This document shows positions 54,576 to 62,006 of a stretch of DNA of 64,000 nt, one piece after another. Both the position numbers and the translations under genes were made by a program. This DNA is from an uncultured Clostridia bacterium (GTDB lineage Bacteria; Bacillota; Clostridia; Oscillospirales; Ruminococcaceae). Below the pieces are notes generated by a model that saw only the letters and a list, made by a program, of their open reading frames with translations, was not told the DNA's origin and did not search any database. Location of the stretch: assembly GCA_947630845.1 (NCBI GenBank), contig CANRJB010000009.1:1-64000 (forward strand), given 5' to 3'. How positions within the stretch are numbered: position 1 is the first letter of the stretch; each line of letters starts with the position of its first letter.

Positions 54576-55325
54576 TCAGATATCAATTTCCAGTCCCACC
54601 GGACAATGGTCGCTCCCCATAACTTCCGGATAGATCTCTGCCTTTGTGATGCGGTCAGCAATGCGGTTCGACACCAGAAAATAATCGATCCGCCATCCCA
54701 CATTCTTCTCCCTTGCATGCCCCATGTATGACCACCATGAATAGGCATCCTTCTGCTCAGGATGCAGATAACGGAATGTGTCCGTAAAGCCTGCCTTCAG
54801 CAGCTCTCCGAACTTGCCCCTCTCCTGATCGGAAAAGCCGGCATTTCCGACATTTGCCTTTGCGTTTTTCAGGTCGATCTCCTTGTGGGCAACGTTCAGA
54901 TCGCCGCACAGGATAATGGGTTTGTCCTTGTCCAGCTCCGTCAGGAACGCACGCAGATCATCCTCCCACTGCATCCGGTAGTCAATTCTTGTCAGACCAC
55001 GCTGTGCATTGGGAACATAGATATCCACCATCCGGAATTTCTCATACTCTGCAATGATCGCACGCCCCTCGTCGGTATGTCCCTCAAAATTGAAGGTCAC
55101 AGACAGCGGCACTTCCTTTGTGAAAATCGCCGTGCCGGAGTATCCTTTTTTTACCGCACTGTTAAAATACTGCGTCCATCCGGCAAATTCTGTCGTCACC
55201 TGTTCGGGCTGCATCTTTGTTTCCTGAATGCAGAAAATATCCGCATCAAATTTCCGGAACTGCTCCTCGAATCCCTTCGTCAGACATGCCCGGAAACCGT
55301 TCACATTCCACGAGATCAGCTTCAT
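54576..55325 (-). CDS. xth: Exodeoxyribonuclease III
   Basis: A 249-residue AP endonuclease/3'-5' exonuclease for base excision repair. MKLISWNVNGFRA, IFCIQETKMQ, IYVPNAQRG, CGDLNVAHKEIDL and MGSDHCPVGLEI cover all metal and catalytic motifs. Length is normal. Its start overlaps the preceding small gene by four bases. Confidence 0.96.
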   Translation of the reverse strand: MKLISWNVNGFRACLTKGFEEQFRKFDADIFCIQETKMQPEQVTTEFAGWTQYFNSAVKKGYSGTAIFTKEVPLSVTFNFEGHTDEGRAIIAEYEKFRMVDIYVPNAQRGLTRIDYRMQWEDDLRAFLTELDKDKPIILCGDLNVAHKEIDLKNAKANVGNAGFSDQERGKFGELLKAGFTDTFRYLHPEQKDAYSWWSYMGHAREKNVGWRIDYFLVSNRIADRITKAEIYPEVMGSDHCPVGLEIDI

Positions 55326-55525
55326 CCTTCATCATCCTCCATGATCACGACTGTACAGCGGTTGGTGGAAATCATGTAAATGACCTTGCCTGTGCGATCC
55401 ATGATCAGAATGGTGCTCTGCTTTGACTCTATGGTAACATCCTCAAAGCTCCAGTCCTGCACGCATTCAAATTTGTCATTGTAGGCATACAGGTTGTAAT
55501 TTCCATACCTATACTCTGCATTCAT
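55322..55525 (-). CDS. Small conserved-looking protein of unknown function
   Basis: A 67-residue protein, NAEYRYGNYNLYAYNDKFECVQDWSFEDVTIESKQSTILIMDRTGKVIYMISTNRCTVVIMEDDEG. It is beta-strand-rich and acidic with no membrane segment. AGGAGGAAAGCC precedes the ATG, and the stop overlaps xth, so it is a real translated gene of the operon. No family recognised. Confidence 0.7.
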   Translation of the reverse strand: MNAEYRYGNYNLYAYNDKFECVQDWSFEDVTIESKQSTILIMDRTGKVIYMISTNRCTVVIMEDDEG

Positions 55526-55536
55526 GGCTTTCCTCC

Positions 55537-56940
55537 TCAGGATGCCAGAAATGCCCTGAATGCCTGATATGCCGCATAGACATCCGTCTTAGCGACCAGC
55601 TCATAGGGCGCATGCATCGAAAGTACCGGTACACCAATGTCAATGGTGTCAATATCAAGGTTTGCAATATAAGCTGCGACTGTGCCGCCGCCGCCCATGT
55701 CCACTTTGCCAAGCTCTCCGGTCTGCCAGATCACATCCGCATCGTCCAGCATGCGGCGGATCTCTCCGACATATTCCGCAGATGCATCCGATGTGCCTGA
55801 TTTGCCCCTTGCACCTGTGAATTTTGTCACGCAGACACCGTGATTGAAGAAGGCGCAGTTATTCTTTTCCGTCACTTCGGGGAAAGTCGGGTCAAATGCA
55901 GCATTCACATCCGCTGACAGACACTTCGATGCGCTCATCACTGCTCTGCCGTTCAGCCCGAAACAATCTCCCAGATCCATCAGGAAGAATTTCAGATAGG
56001 ATGACTGCAAGCCTGTGTTGCCGTCACTGCCGGTCTCCTCTTTGTCAGTCAGAATGACAACGCTCGTATGCACCGGTGCAGGAGTCGCCAGTGCCGCTGC
56101 AAATGCCGGATATGCACACACTCTGTCATCATGTCCATACGCTCCGATCATGCTCCTGTCAAAGCCCACATCCTGCGCCCTGAATGCCGGAACGGCTTCC
56201 AGCTCAGCGGAGAGAAAGTCCCCCTCAGTGATGCCGTACTTCTCATACAGAAGCTGCATCAGACCAAGCTTGACAAGCTCGCTCCCTTTATCGTCCCGGA
56301 ACGGCATCGAACCGATGACAATGTTCAGCTCCTCGCCCTTGATCCCCTGTGCCAGTTTGCGGTTCATCTGGTCATTGGCAAGATGCGGCAGCAGGTCGGT
56401 GATATAGAACACCGGGTCGCTTTCATCCTCACCAATGCAGACTTCTGCCTTTGTGCCGTCTCTGCGGATGATAACACCGTGCAGTGAGAGCGGTATTGCT
56501 GTCCATTGGTATTTCTTGATACCGCCATAATAATGCGTCTTGAAATAGCCGATTTCCTCCTGCTCATACAGCGGATGCTGTTTCAGGTCAAGACGGGGCG
56601 AATCAATATGTGCCGCACACAGCCGTACTCCCTCTGTCAGGGGTGCTGTTCCGATGGTCGCAAGGATGATCGCCTTCCCACGGTTGTTGAGATACACCTT
56701 GTCGCCTGCATGCAGTTTCATGCCGGGAGTGAACGGCACATAGCCCTGTGCCGTCAGATTTCTTTCAAAAAACGCTGCTGCTTCACGCTCAGTCTTGCAT
56801 GCATTCATGAATGCCTTGTACTCCTCACAGAATGCATCACAAGCTTTGAGCGCATCCTCTGTCATGCGGATACCGGCATGTTTTCTCTGGAGAAAGAGTT
56901 TCTCTTTCCATTCCTGCACCTTGTTGGTTTCTTCTGCCAT
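55537..56940 (-). CDS. apeB: M18-family aminopeptidase
   Basis: A 467-residue cytoplasmic zinc aminopeptidase. AAHIDSPRLDLKQHPLYE carries the first metal His and Asp, ILTDKEETGSDGNTGLQSSYL the catalytic and metal Glu residues, and VLSMHAPYELVAKTDVYAAYQAF the last metal His. It trims N-terminal residues of peptides in a dodecameric complex. ATG 56940 follows AAAGGTGG. Symbol given by family analogy. Confidence 0.9.
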   Translation of the reverse strand: MAEETNKVQEWKEKLFLQRKHAGIRMTEDALKACDAFCEEYKAFMNACKTEREAAAFFERNLTAQGYVPFTPGMKLHAGDKVYLNNRGKAIILATIGTAPLTEGVRLCAAHIDSPRLDLKQHPLYEQEEIGYFKTHYYGGIKKYQWTAIPLSLHGVIIRRDGTKAEVCIGEDESDPVFYITDLLPHLANDQMNRKLAQGIKGEELNIVIGSMPFRDDKGSELVKLGLMQLLYEKYGITEGDFLSAELEAVPAFRAQDVGFDRSMIGAYGHDDRVCAYPAFAAALATPAPVHTSVVILTDKEETGSDGNTGLQSSYLKFFLMDLGDCFGLNGRAVMSASKCLSADVNAAFDPTFPEVTEKNNCAFFNHGVCVTKFTGARGKSGTSDASAEYVGEIRRMLDDADVIWQTGELGKVDMGGGGTVAAYIANLDIDTIDIGVPVLSMHAPYELVAKTDVYAAYQAFRAFLAS

Positions 56941-56972
56941 GATAATTCCACCTTTCTCATAATTCATACAGA

Positions 56973-57590
56973 TCAATTCTCATACAATGCCCCGATCTTA
57001 TCTGCGATCTCCTCTGCCAGAGAGGAGAGCTGTGCAAGATCGGCGTTATTCCGGATCAAAAAATCGGAGTGGCTGATAAAAAAGTCCTCATCATGCTGCG
57101 CATTCATCCGTTCATGTGCAGCCTCCACTGTCAGTCCGTCACGCTCCATGATGCGCTGACACCGCCGCTCCGGTTCTGCCAGCACGGATACGATCACATC
57201 GCAGAGATCCGATGCTCCGCTTTCAAACAGAGTCGGCGCATCCAGTAAAACCAGATGCTTCCCGCTCTCCGCATAATGAGCAATGCGTGACTGGATCTCC
57301 TCCATGATATAAGGATGACAGATGCTGTTCAGCTTTTCCAGCTTTTTCTGATCTGTAAAGACCAGTTTCGCAAGCATCCGGCGGTTCAGCGTGCCGTCAG
57401 GATTGCGGATGGTGTGCCCGAAAAAAGCAAACAGCTCCTCCAGACATGGTTTGCCCAACGCAGCTACCTCCCGGGAAACACGGTCCGCATCGATCAGTTC
57501 AAATCCCTTTCTGACAAATATCTTCGATACCGTACTCTTTCCTGCACCTGTCTGTCCGGTCAGTCCGACGATCATCGTTCGGCTGCTCAT
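56973..57590 (-). CDS. coaE: Dephospho-CoA kinase
   Basis: A 205-residue P-loop kinase for the last step of CoA synthesis. VGLTGQTGAGKSTVSKIF is the Walker A region, ELIDADRVSREV and LVLLDAPTLFESG are family signatures, followed by a lid segment with RCQRIMERD. ATG overlaps the sua5 stop by four bases. Confidence 0.95.
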   Translation of the reverse strand: MSSRTMIVGLTGQTGAGKSTVSKIFVRKGFELIDADRVSREVAALGKPCLEELFAFFGHTIRNPDGTLNRRMLAKLVFTDQKKLEKLNSICHPYIMEEIQSRIAHYAESGKHLVLLDAPTLFESGASDLCDVIVSVLAEPERRCQRIMERDGLTVEAAHERMNAQHDEDFFISHSDFLIRNNADLAQLSSLAEEIADKIGALYEN

Positions 57591-58603
57591 AGCGTGATCA
57601 CCTCAAATCCTGCTGCCCTCATCAGCCGGTTGTAGACCGACAGGGAAGTGCCTGTCTGCTCCGGCATACGGACATAGACCGTATGCGCTCCGGCTTCGTC
57701 AAGCTCCCGGAACCGCCGGAACAACAGATGTGCCTGCGTCCTGCCGTCATCACCATAGCGCATGGTGGGGATGTTCTCTATCACCGGGTCGCTGTCGAAC
57801 AACAGCACATAGTCCCCTGTCTGTGCATGTGTTGTGACCCATGCCGAAAATGATGCAAAATCAGGCGCATCGACAGGAAGGATCTTTGCATGCGGGGCAT
57901 AGTGGCGGTACTTCATGCCGGGCGAAGCGACCTTTGCCTCCGGAGAGAGCTGCGAATAGACTGCCCTGTCCACATAGACCTTCCCGGCATAGGGGGCAAG
58001 CATTTCTGCCGAAACAAGTCCGGGACGGAGAATATGAATGGTTTCCGGGTCGTCAAAACAGATCACTGTCGATTCCACGCCCCCCTCACAAGCACCGCCA
58101 TCAAGTACGGCAGCGATCCTGCCGTCCATATCCGCCATGACATGGGCAGCTGTCGTGGGGCTGGGTCTGCCGGAACGGTTGGCAGAGGGAGCTGCCACCG
58201 GACAGCCTGCCGCCTTCAGCAGGGCATTTGCTGTCGGATGGGACGGCATCCGGATGCCGACCGTATCCAGTCCGCCGGAAGTCACATAGGGGATGTCCGG
58301 ACGCTTCGGGAGTACCATTGTCAGCGGTCCCGGAAAGAAAACCTGTGCCAGTTTCCATGCGATTTCCGGCACATCCGCTGCGATCTCCGGCAACATGTCG
58401 GCAGATGCGATATGCACGATCAGCGGATTGTCTGCCGGTCTGCCCTTTGCGGCAAAGATGGCATGCACAGCATCCTCCTGTCTGGCATCCGCACCAAGTC
58501 CATAGACTGTCTCCGTCGGAAACGCTACGATCTCACCCTTTTGCAGCAGTGCAGCGGCAAGAGCGATATCTTCCTCCGTATCGTGTAACAGTTTTGTTCT
58601 CAT
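57587..58603 (-). CDS. sua5: Threonylcarbamoyl-AMP synthase (Sua5 type)
   Basis: A 338-residue protein making the threonylcarbamoyl-AMP used for t6A37 of tRNAs. The YrdC domain (about 1-205) has [27 protein letters not shown] and [18 protein letters not shown] linker with [14 protein letters not shown] leads to a Rossmann-like Sua5 C-domain (about 230-338). The extra domain distinguishes it from short TsaC. It overlaps prfA and coaE by four bases each. Confidence 0.95.
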   Translation of the reverse strand: MRTKLLHDTEEDIALAAALLQKGEIVAFPTETVYGLGADARQEDAVHAIFAAKGRPADNPLIVHIASADMLPEIAADVPEIAWKLAQVFFPGPLTMVLPKRPDIPYVTSGGLDTVGIRMPSHPTANALLKAAGCPVAAPSANRSGRPSPTTAAHVMADMDGRIAAVLDGGACEGGVESTVICFDDPETIHILRPGLVSAEMLAPYAGKVYVDRAVYSQLSPEAKVASPGMKYRHYAPHAKILPVDAPDFASFSAWVTTHAQTGDYVLLFDSDPVIENIPTMRYGDDGRTQAHLLFRRFRELDEAGAHTVYVRMPEQTGTSLSVYNRLMRAAGFEVITL

Positions 58604-59679
58604 GTCTGCTGCCCTGCCAGTCTTGCTGCCTGATCTGCCGAGCCGAGTGCATCGAACACCTCATCCAGATCACCGTTCATGATCGCTTCCAGACGGTACA
58701 GCGTCAGTCCGATGCGATGGTCTGTCATGCGTCCCTGTGGAAAATTATACGTGCGGATGCGTTCGGAGCGATCTCCCGTCCCAACCTGCATCCGGCGTTC
58801 AGAGGCGATCTGATCATTCTGCTCCTGCAATTTTGCTTCAAACAGCCTTGCACGGAGTACCTTCATTGCCTTGTCCTTATTCTTATGCTGACTGCGTTCA
58901 TCCTGACATTCCACCACCAGTCCTGTTGGCAGATAGGTGATGCGAACGGCAGATTCCGTCTTGTTGATATGCTGACCGCCTGCGCCGCTTGAACGGAACA
59001 CATCAATTTTCAGGTCGGTCGGATTGATCTCCAGTTCCACTTCATCCGCTTCCGGCAGTACTGCAACGGTCACAGTGGAGGTGTGTATCCTGCCCTGTGA
59101 TTCCGTCTCCGGGACTCGCTGCACCCGATGCACACCGCTTTCATATTTCAGACGGGAATACGCACCTTCGCCCTCGATGGAAAAGCTGATTTCCTTGAAG
59201 CCGCCCAATTCCGTGGGATTTGCGTTCATGACCTCCTGTTTCCAATGATGCGCCTCAGCGTACATGCTGTACATCCGGTACAGGGAATTGGCAAAGAGTG
59301 ATGCCTCCTCACCGCCTGCACCGCTGCGTATTTCGACGATGACATTCTTCTCATCGTTGGGGTCTTTGGGGAGCAGTAAAATGCGAAGCTCCTGCTCCAG
59401 CTCCTCCATGTTCCCTTTTTCTTCCTCCATCTGCTGCTGTGCCATTTCCTTCAGCTCAGCATCCTGCTCGCCGGCATCAAGCAGCTCCCTTGCTTCCTCA
59501 CAGCTTGCCTTTGCCGCCTGATACCGCCGGAACACGTCAATGATCGGAGTCAGGTTCTTATGCTCCTTCATAAGCGCAGCATACTGTTCCCGGTCGCTGA
59601 TGATGTCCGGGTCAGACAGATGCTGATTGATCTCCTCATAATGCTCTGCCATCGCAAGGAGCTTTTCATACATACTCAT
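58600..59679 (-). CDS. prfA: Peptide chain release factor 1
   Basis: A 359-residue class I release factor. [26 protein letters not shown] contains the GGQ motif that triggers peptidyl-tRNA hydrolysis. [19 protein letters not shown] contains the PxT-type stop-codon reading tripeptide, here PET where PAT or PVT is usual. It recognises UAA and UAG. prmC, which methylates GGQ and often follows prfA, is absent here; sua5 follows directly. Confidence 0.96.
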   Translation of the reverse strand: MSMYEKLLAMAEHYEEINQHLSDPDIISDREQYAALMKEHKNLTPIIDVFRRYQAAKASCEEARELLDAGEQDAELKEMAQQQMEEEKGNMEELEQELRILLLPKDPNDEKNVIVEIRSGAGGEEASLFANSLYRMYSMYAEAHHWKQEVMNANPTELGGFKEISFSIEGEGAYSRLKYESGVHRVQRVPETESQGRIHTSTVTVAVLPEADEVELEINPTDLKIDVFRSSGAGGQHINKTESAVRITYLPTGLVVECQDERSQHKNKDKAMKVLRARLFEAKLQEQNDQIASERRMQVGTGDRSERIRTYNFPQGRMTDHRIGLTLYRLEAIMNGDLDEVFDALGSADQAARLAGQQT

Positions 59680-59864
59680 TCACCATCCTGATGTGTGATC
59701 TTCTTGATATTTTTCTCGATTTTCAGTCTTGGTATCATAAATTCCCTGCCGCAGCCTGTACATCGCAGACGAAAGTCCATCCCGGTGCGCAGGACAAGCA
59801 TTTCCTTTGCGCCGCAGGGATGCTGTTTCTTCATTTGCAGCAAATCATTTACTCTGACATCCAT
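59676..59864 (-). CDS. DUF951 family protein
   Basis: A 62-residue protein [56 protein letters not shown], matching DUF951 over its full length. HPCG and CTGCG suggest a zinc-ribbon-like fold. Function unknown. ATG 59864 follows GGGGG at eight bases, and the stop overlaps prfA. First gene of the eight-gene operon. Confidence 0.88.
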   Translation of the reverse strand: MDVRVNDLLQMKKQHPCGAKEMLVLRTGMDFRLRCTGCGREFMIPRLKIEKNIKKITHQDGE

Positions 59865-59909
59865 ATACACTGCCCCCTTTGTCAGGCATCAGAATGCATA
59901 ACCTTATTT

Positions 59910-59938
59910 ATTATACCGCATTTTTTCTGAAAAGGCAA
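59910..59938 (-). promoter_or_regulatory. Promoter of the DUF951-prfA operon
   Basis: Minus strand TTGCCT (59938-59933), 17-base spacer, TATAAT (59915-59910). Confidence 0.8.
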
Positions 59939-60045
59939 CATCTTCCCTGTATATTTCTTTGTTTTTGTTGAATAATCATAAAAAAATACCCCATAACCTA
60001 TTCAAGGTGACGGCAGGAACTGCCGGAAAGAAAGGATGAAATTCT

Positions 60046-60393
60046 ATGGAACTTTGCAGAGTGCATGGTGAATTTGAATCTGAGGAGATGGCAGAGCTTG
60101 CTGCCGGACGTATCCGGCGCAATGTCAGAGGGATACGGCGCATCACAGTGCATCCGCTCGGTCATGCCGTCCCGGCGGCAAGGGGCAGAGAACGCTTTAC
60201 CATGCTGCCAGCCAATCTGCGGATGATGAACTACGCCACAGATGTGATGTATTCCGACATCAGCAAGGACACTGTCCCCGAACCCATGCGCCGGAAGTCA
60301 ACAGAGCTTCTTGTCATCTGTGATGCACTGTATTCCGGCAATGTGTCTGCCATCATGCAATCCATGGGTGCTGTCCGTATGAGGTTGACATAA
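60046..60393 (+). CDS. Unknown 115-residue protein
   Basis: ATG follows GAAAGGATG. The N-terminal half, ELCRVHGEFESEEMAELAAGRIRRNVRGIRRITVHPLG, has a strand-helix-strand pattern reminiscent of heat-stress or ferredoxin-like proteins (F.sEe.AE.Aa..lr). The middle (RGRERFTMLPANLRMMNYATDVMYSDISKDTV) is Met- and Arg-rich. No membrane segment, Cys cluster or known family is seen. It is transcribed alone, divergent from the prfA operon. Confidence 0.65.
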   Translation: MELCRVHGEFESEEMAELAAGRIRRNVRGIRRITVHPLGHAVPAARGRERFTMLPANLRMMNYATDVMYSDISKDTVPEPMRRKSTELLVICDALYSGNVSAIMQSMGAVRMRLT

Positions 60394-60483
60394 ATCACGG
60401 AAGCTTTCTGTGCAGATTGTATAAAAACAACAGTTGTTAGACAATATCTGTCTAAAAATTATAAAAAATGACTTAAAAAGCAC

Positions 60484-60512
60484 TTGACAAATCCCTGAAA
60501 ATGTGATAGCAT
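60484..60512 (+). promoter_or_regulatory. Promoter of the S1-domain protein gene
   Basis: TTGACA (60484-60489), 17-base spacer, TAGCAT (60507-60512). A leader of about 100 bases follows, containing the imperfect inverted repeat CGGTTCTAACAGGAACTG. Confidence 0.65.
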
Positions 60513-60616
60513 AAAAGTAATAAGGTTGATGTAAAAAATCCCGGTTCTAACAGGAACTGTCAATGCATAAGATGTATTGGGACTATTCCTGAAATAATAA
60601 ATCGGAGGTCGAAAGC

Positions 60617-61558
60617 ATGTATACTCATATTTTCCGTCCTGAAGGCGCTCTTCTGGATACACCGGAAAACCAGTCTGCCATCTCCTCGCCGCAGACTCTC
60701 GCACAGGCACAGATCACCGGTAAGATCCTCGAAGCAAGAGTCAGCATGTGCGACAGCAGCCATAATCTGTGGGTGGAACTGCCCTGCATGAAAGGCATGA
60801 TCCCCCGTGAGGAGGGAGCGATCGGGATCGCAGAGGGAGAGCTACGGGACATTGCTCTCATCGCAAGAGTCGGGAAGCCTGTCTGTTTTATCGTCCTGCG
60901 CATCGAGACTGATGAAGACGGCAATGCTCTGGCGATCCTGTCCAGAAGAGCAGTACAGGAGCAGTGTCAGAGCCAGTTTCTTGCTGCCCTCATCCCCGGC
61001 GATATCATTGAGGCAAGGGTGACACATCTTGAACCGTTCGGTGCATTTGTGGACATCGGGTGCGGCATTGCTTCCATGATACCCATTGATGCCATCTCGG
61101 TATCACGCATTGCCCATCCTTCCGACCGGTTTACTGTCGGGCAGTGCATCCGGGTCATCATCAGGGGCGTGCAGGGAAAGCGCATCTGCCTGTCCCACAA
61201 GGAGCTGCTCGGTACGTGGGAAGAGAATGCGGCACTCTTTCATGTCGGAGAGACAACGACCGGCGTTGTCCGTTCAGTGGAAAAGTACGGCGTCTTTATT
61301 GAGCTGATGCCGAATCTTGCTGGTCTTGCCGAGCTGCGGCAGCCTGTGGAGATCGGTCAGCGGTGCAGCGTCTACATCAAGGCACTGATTCCCGAAAAGC
61401 TCAAAGTCAAGCTCATCCTTGTGGATGTCTGTGAGCAGAGTACCAAGGCTGCCCCCCTTCATTACTTCTATCATGAAAATCATATTGACAAGTGGGTATT
61501 TACGCCGGAAGGTTCGGGAAAGTACATAGAAACTGTCTTTGACGGCGTGTTGGTATAA
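60617..61558 (+). CDS. Three-S1-domain RNA-binding protein
   Basis: A 313-residue protein with three OB-fold S1 units at about 32-115, 124-200 and 210-275. The second, GDIIEARVTHLEPFGAFVDIGCGIASMIPIDAISVSR...QCIRVIIRGVQGKRICLSHKELLGTWEENA, is the best match; the third is GETTTGVVRSVEKYGVFIELMPNLAGLAEL. This is the layout of the short S1-like proteins of Gram-positives (YpfD/RpsA-like), which bind mRNA and sometimes the ribosome. CGGAGG precedes ATG. Single gene with its own terminator. Confidence 0.88.
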   Translation: MYTHIFRPEGALLDTPENQSAISSPQTLAQAQITGKILEARVSMCDSSHNLWVELPCMKGMIPREEGAIGIAEGELRDIALIARVGKPVCFIVLRIETDEDGNALAILSRRAVQEQCQSQFLAALIPGDIIEARVTHLEPFGAFVDIGCGIASMIPIDAISVSRIAHPSDRFTVGQCIRVIIRGVQGKRICLSHKELLGTWEENAALFHVGETTTGVVRSVEKYGVFIELMPNLAGLAELRQPVEIGQRCSVYIKALIPEKLKVKLILVDVCEQSTKAAPLHYFYHENHIDKWVFTPEGSGKYIETVFDGVLV

Positions 61559-61581
61559 CAGATGCAAAGTGCAATGATAAA

Positions 61582-61616
61582 AGCGGCAGAGTGCGTATTT
61601 CTGCCGCTCTTTTTTT
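61582..61616 (+). terminator. Terminator of the S1-domain gene
   Basis: AGCGGCAGA-gtgcgtatt-TCTGCCGCT followed by CTTTTTTTAT. Confidence 0.88.
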
Positions 61617-61649
61617 ATTTTTGTATCATGGTGTCAGGCATGCCCACGA

Positions 61650-61994
61650 TCAGCATTGCCGATCGCTGTCTTTCTCCATCTTTAACGCTGCAACTGCAGC
61701 TGCAATGTCCTCTATCCTGATCTCACCTTCCCAACGCTGCTCCGTCCCCCGGTACAGCATCAGTATCACGGGGAGTTTGTCCACGGCATACTGCTCTGCA
61801 ATTTCCGCATCGGTATCGGTATTGACCGCATAGGCAGAAAGCACCTCTGCATAACGATCACTCAATGCATCCAGTGCCGGCGCAAGTGCCCGGCAAGGTG
61901 CGCACCATCCTGCGTAAAATTCCAGCAGTACCGGCTTATTCCGGCTTTCTTCCAACACTTCATGAAAATGTACTTTATTGGTATGAAACAGCAT
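61650..61994 (-). CDS. Thioredoxin
   Basis: A 114-residue thioredoxin fold with the redox-active FYAGWCAPCRALAPAL and the cis-Pro segment DKLPVILMLYRG. WCAPC differs from the WCGPC of housekeeping thioredoxins. The second ATG (61994) is better spaced from AAGGAG, which overlaps the upstream gene's stop codon; it starts 13 bases after the PASTA gene and is cotranscribed with it. It probably reduces cytoplasmic proteins, since no signal peptide or anchor is seen. Confidence 0.9.
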   Translation of the reverse strand: MLFHTNKVHFHEVLEESRNKPVLLEFYAGWCAPCRALAPALDALSDRYAEVLSAYAVNTDTDAEIAEQYAVDKLPVILMLYRGTEQRWEGEIRIEDIAAAVAALKMEKDSDRQC

Positions 61995-62006
61995 CATGCG
62001 CTCCTT

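Noticed and set aside
60519-60616. Riboswitch in the leader of the S1-domain gene
   Set aside because: Only one weak inverted repeat is present and no known aptamer consensus could be recognised.
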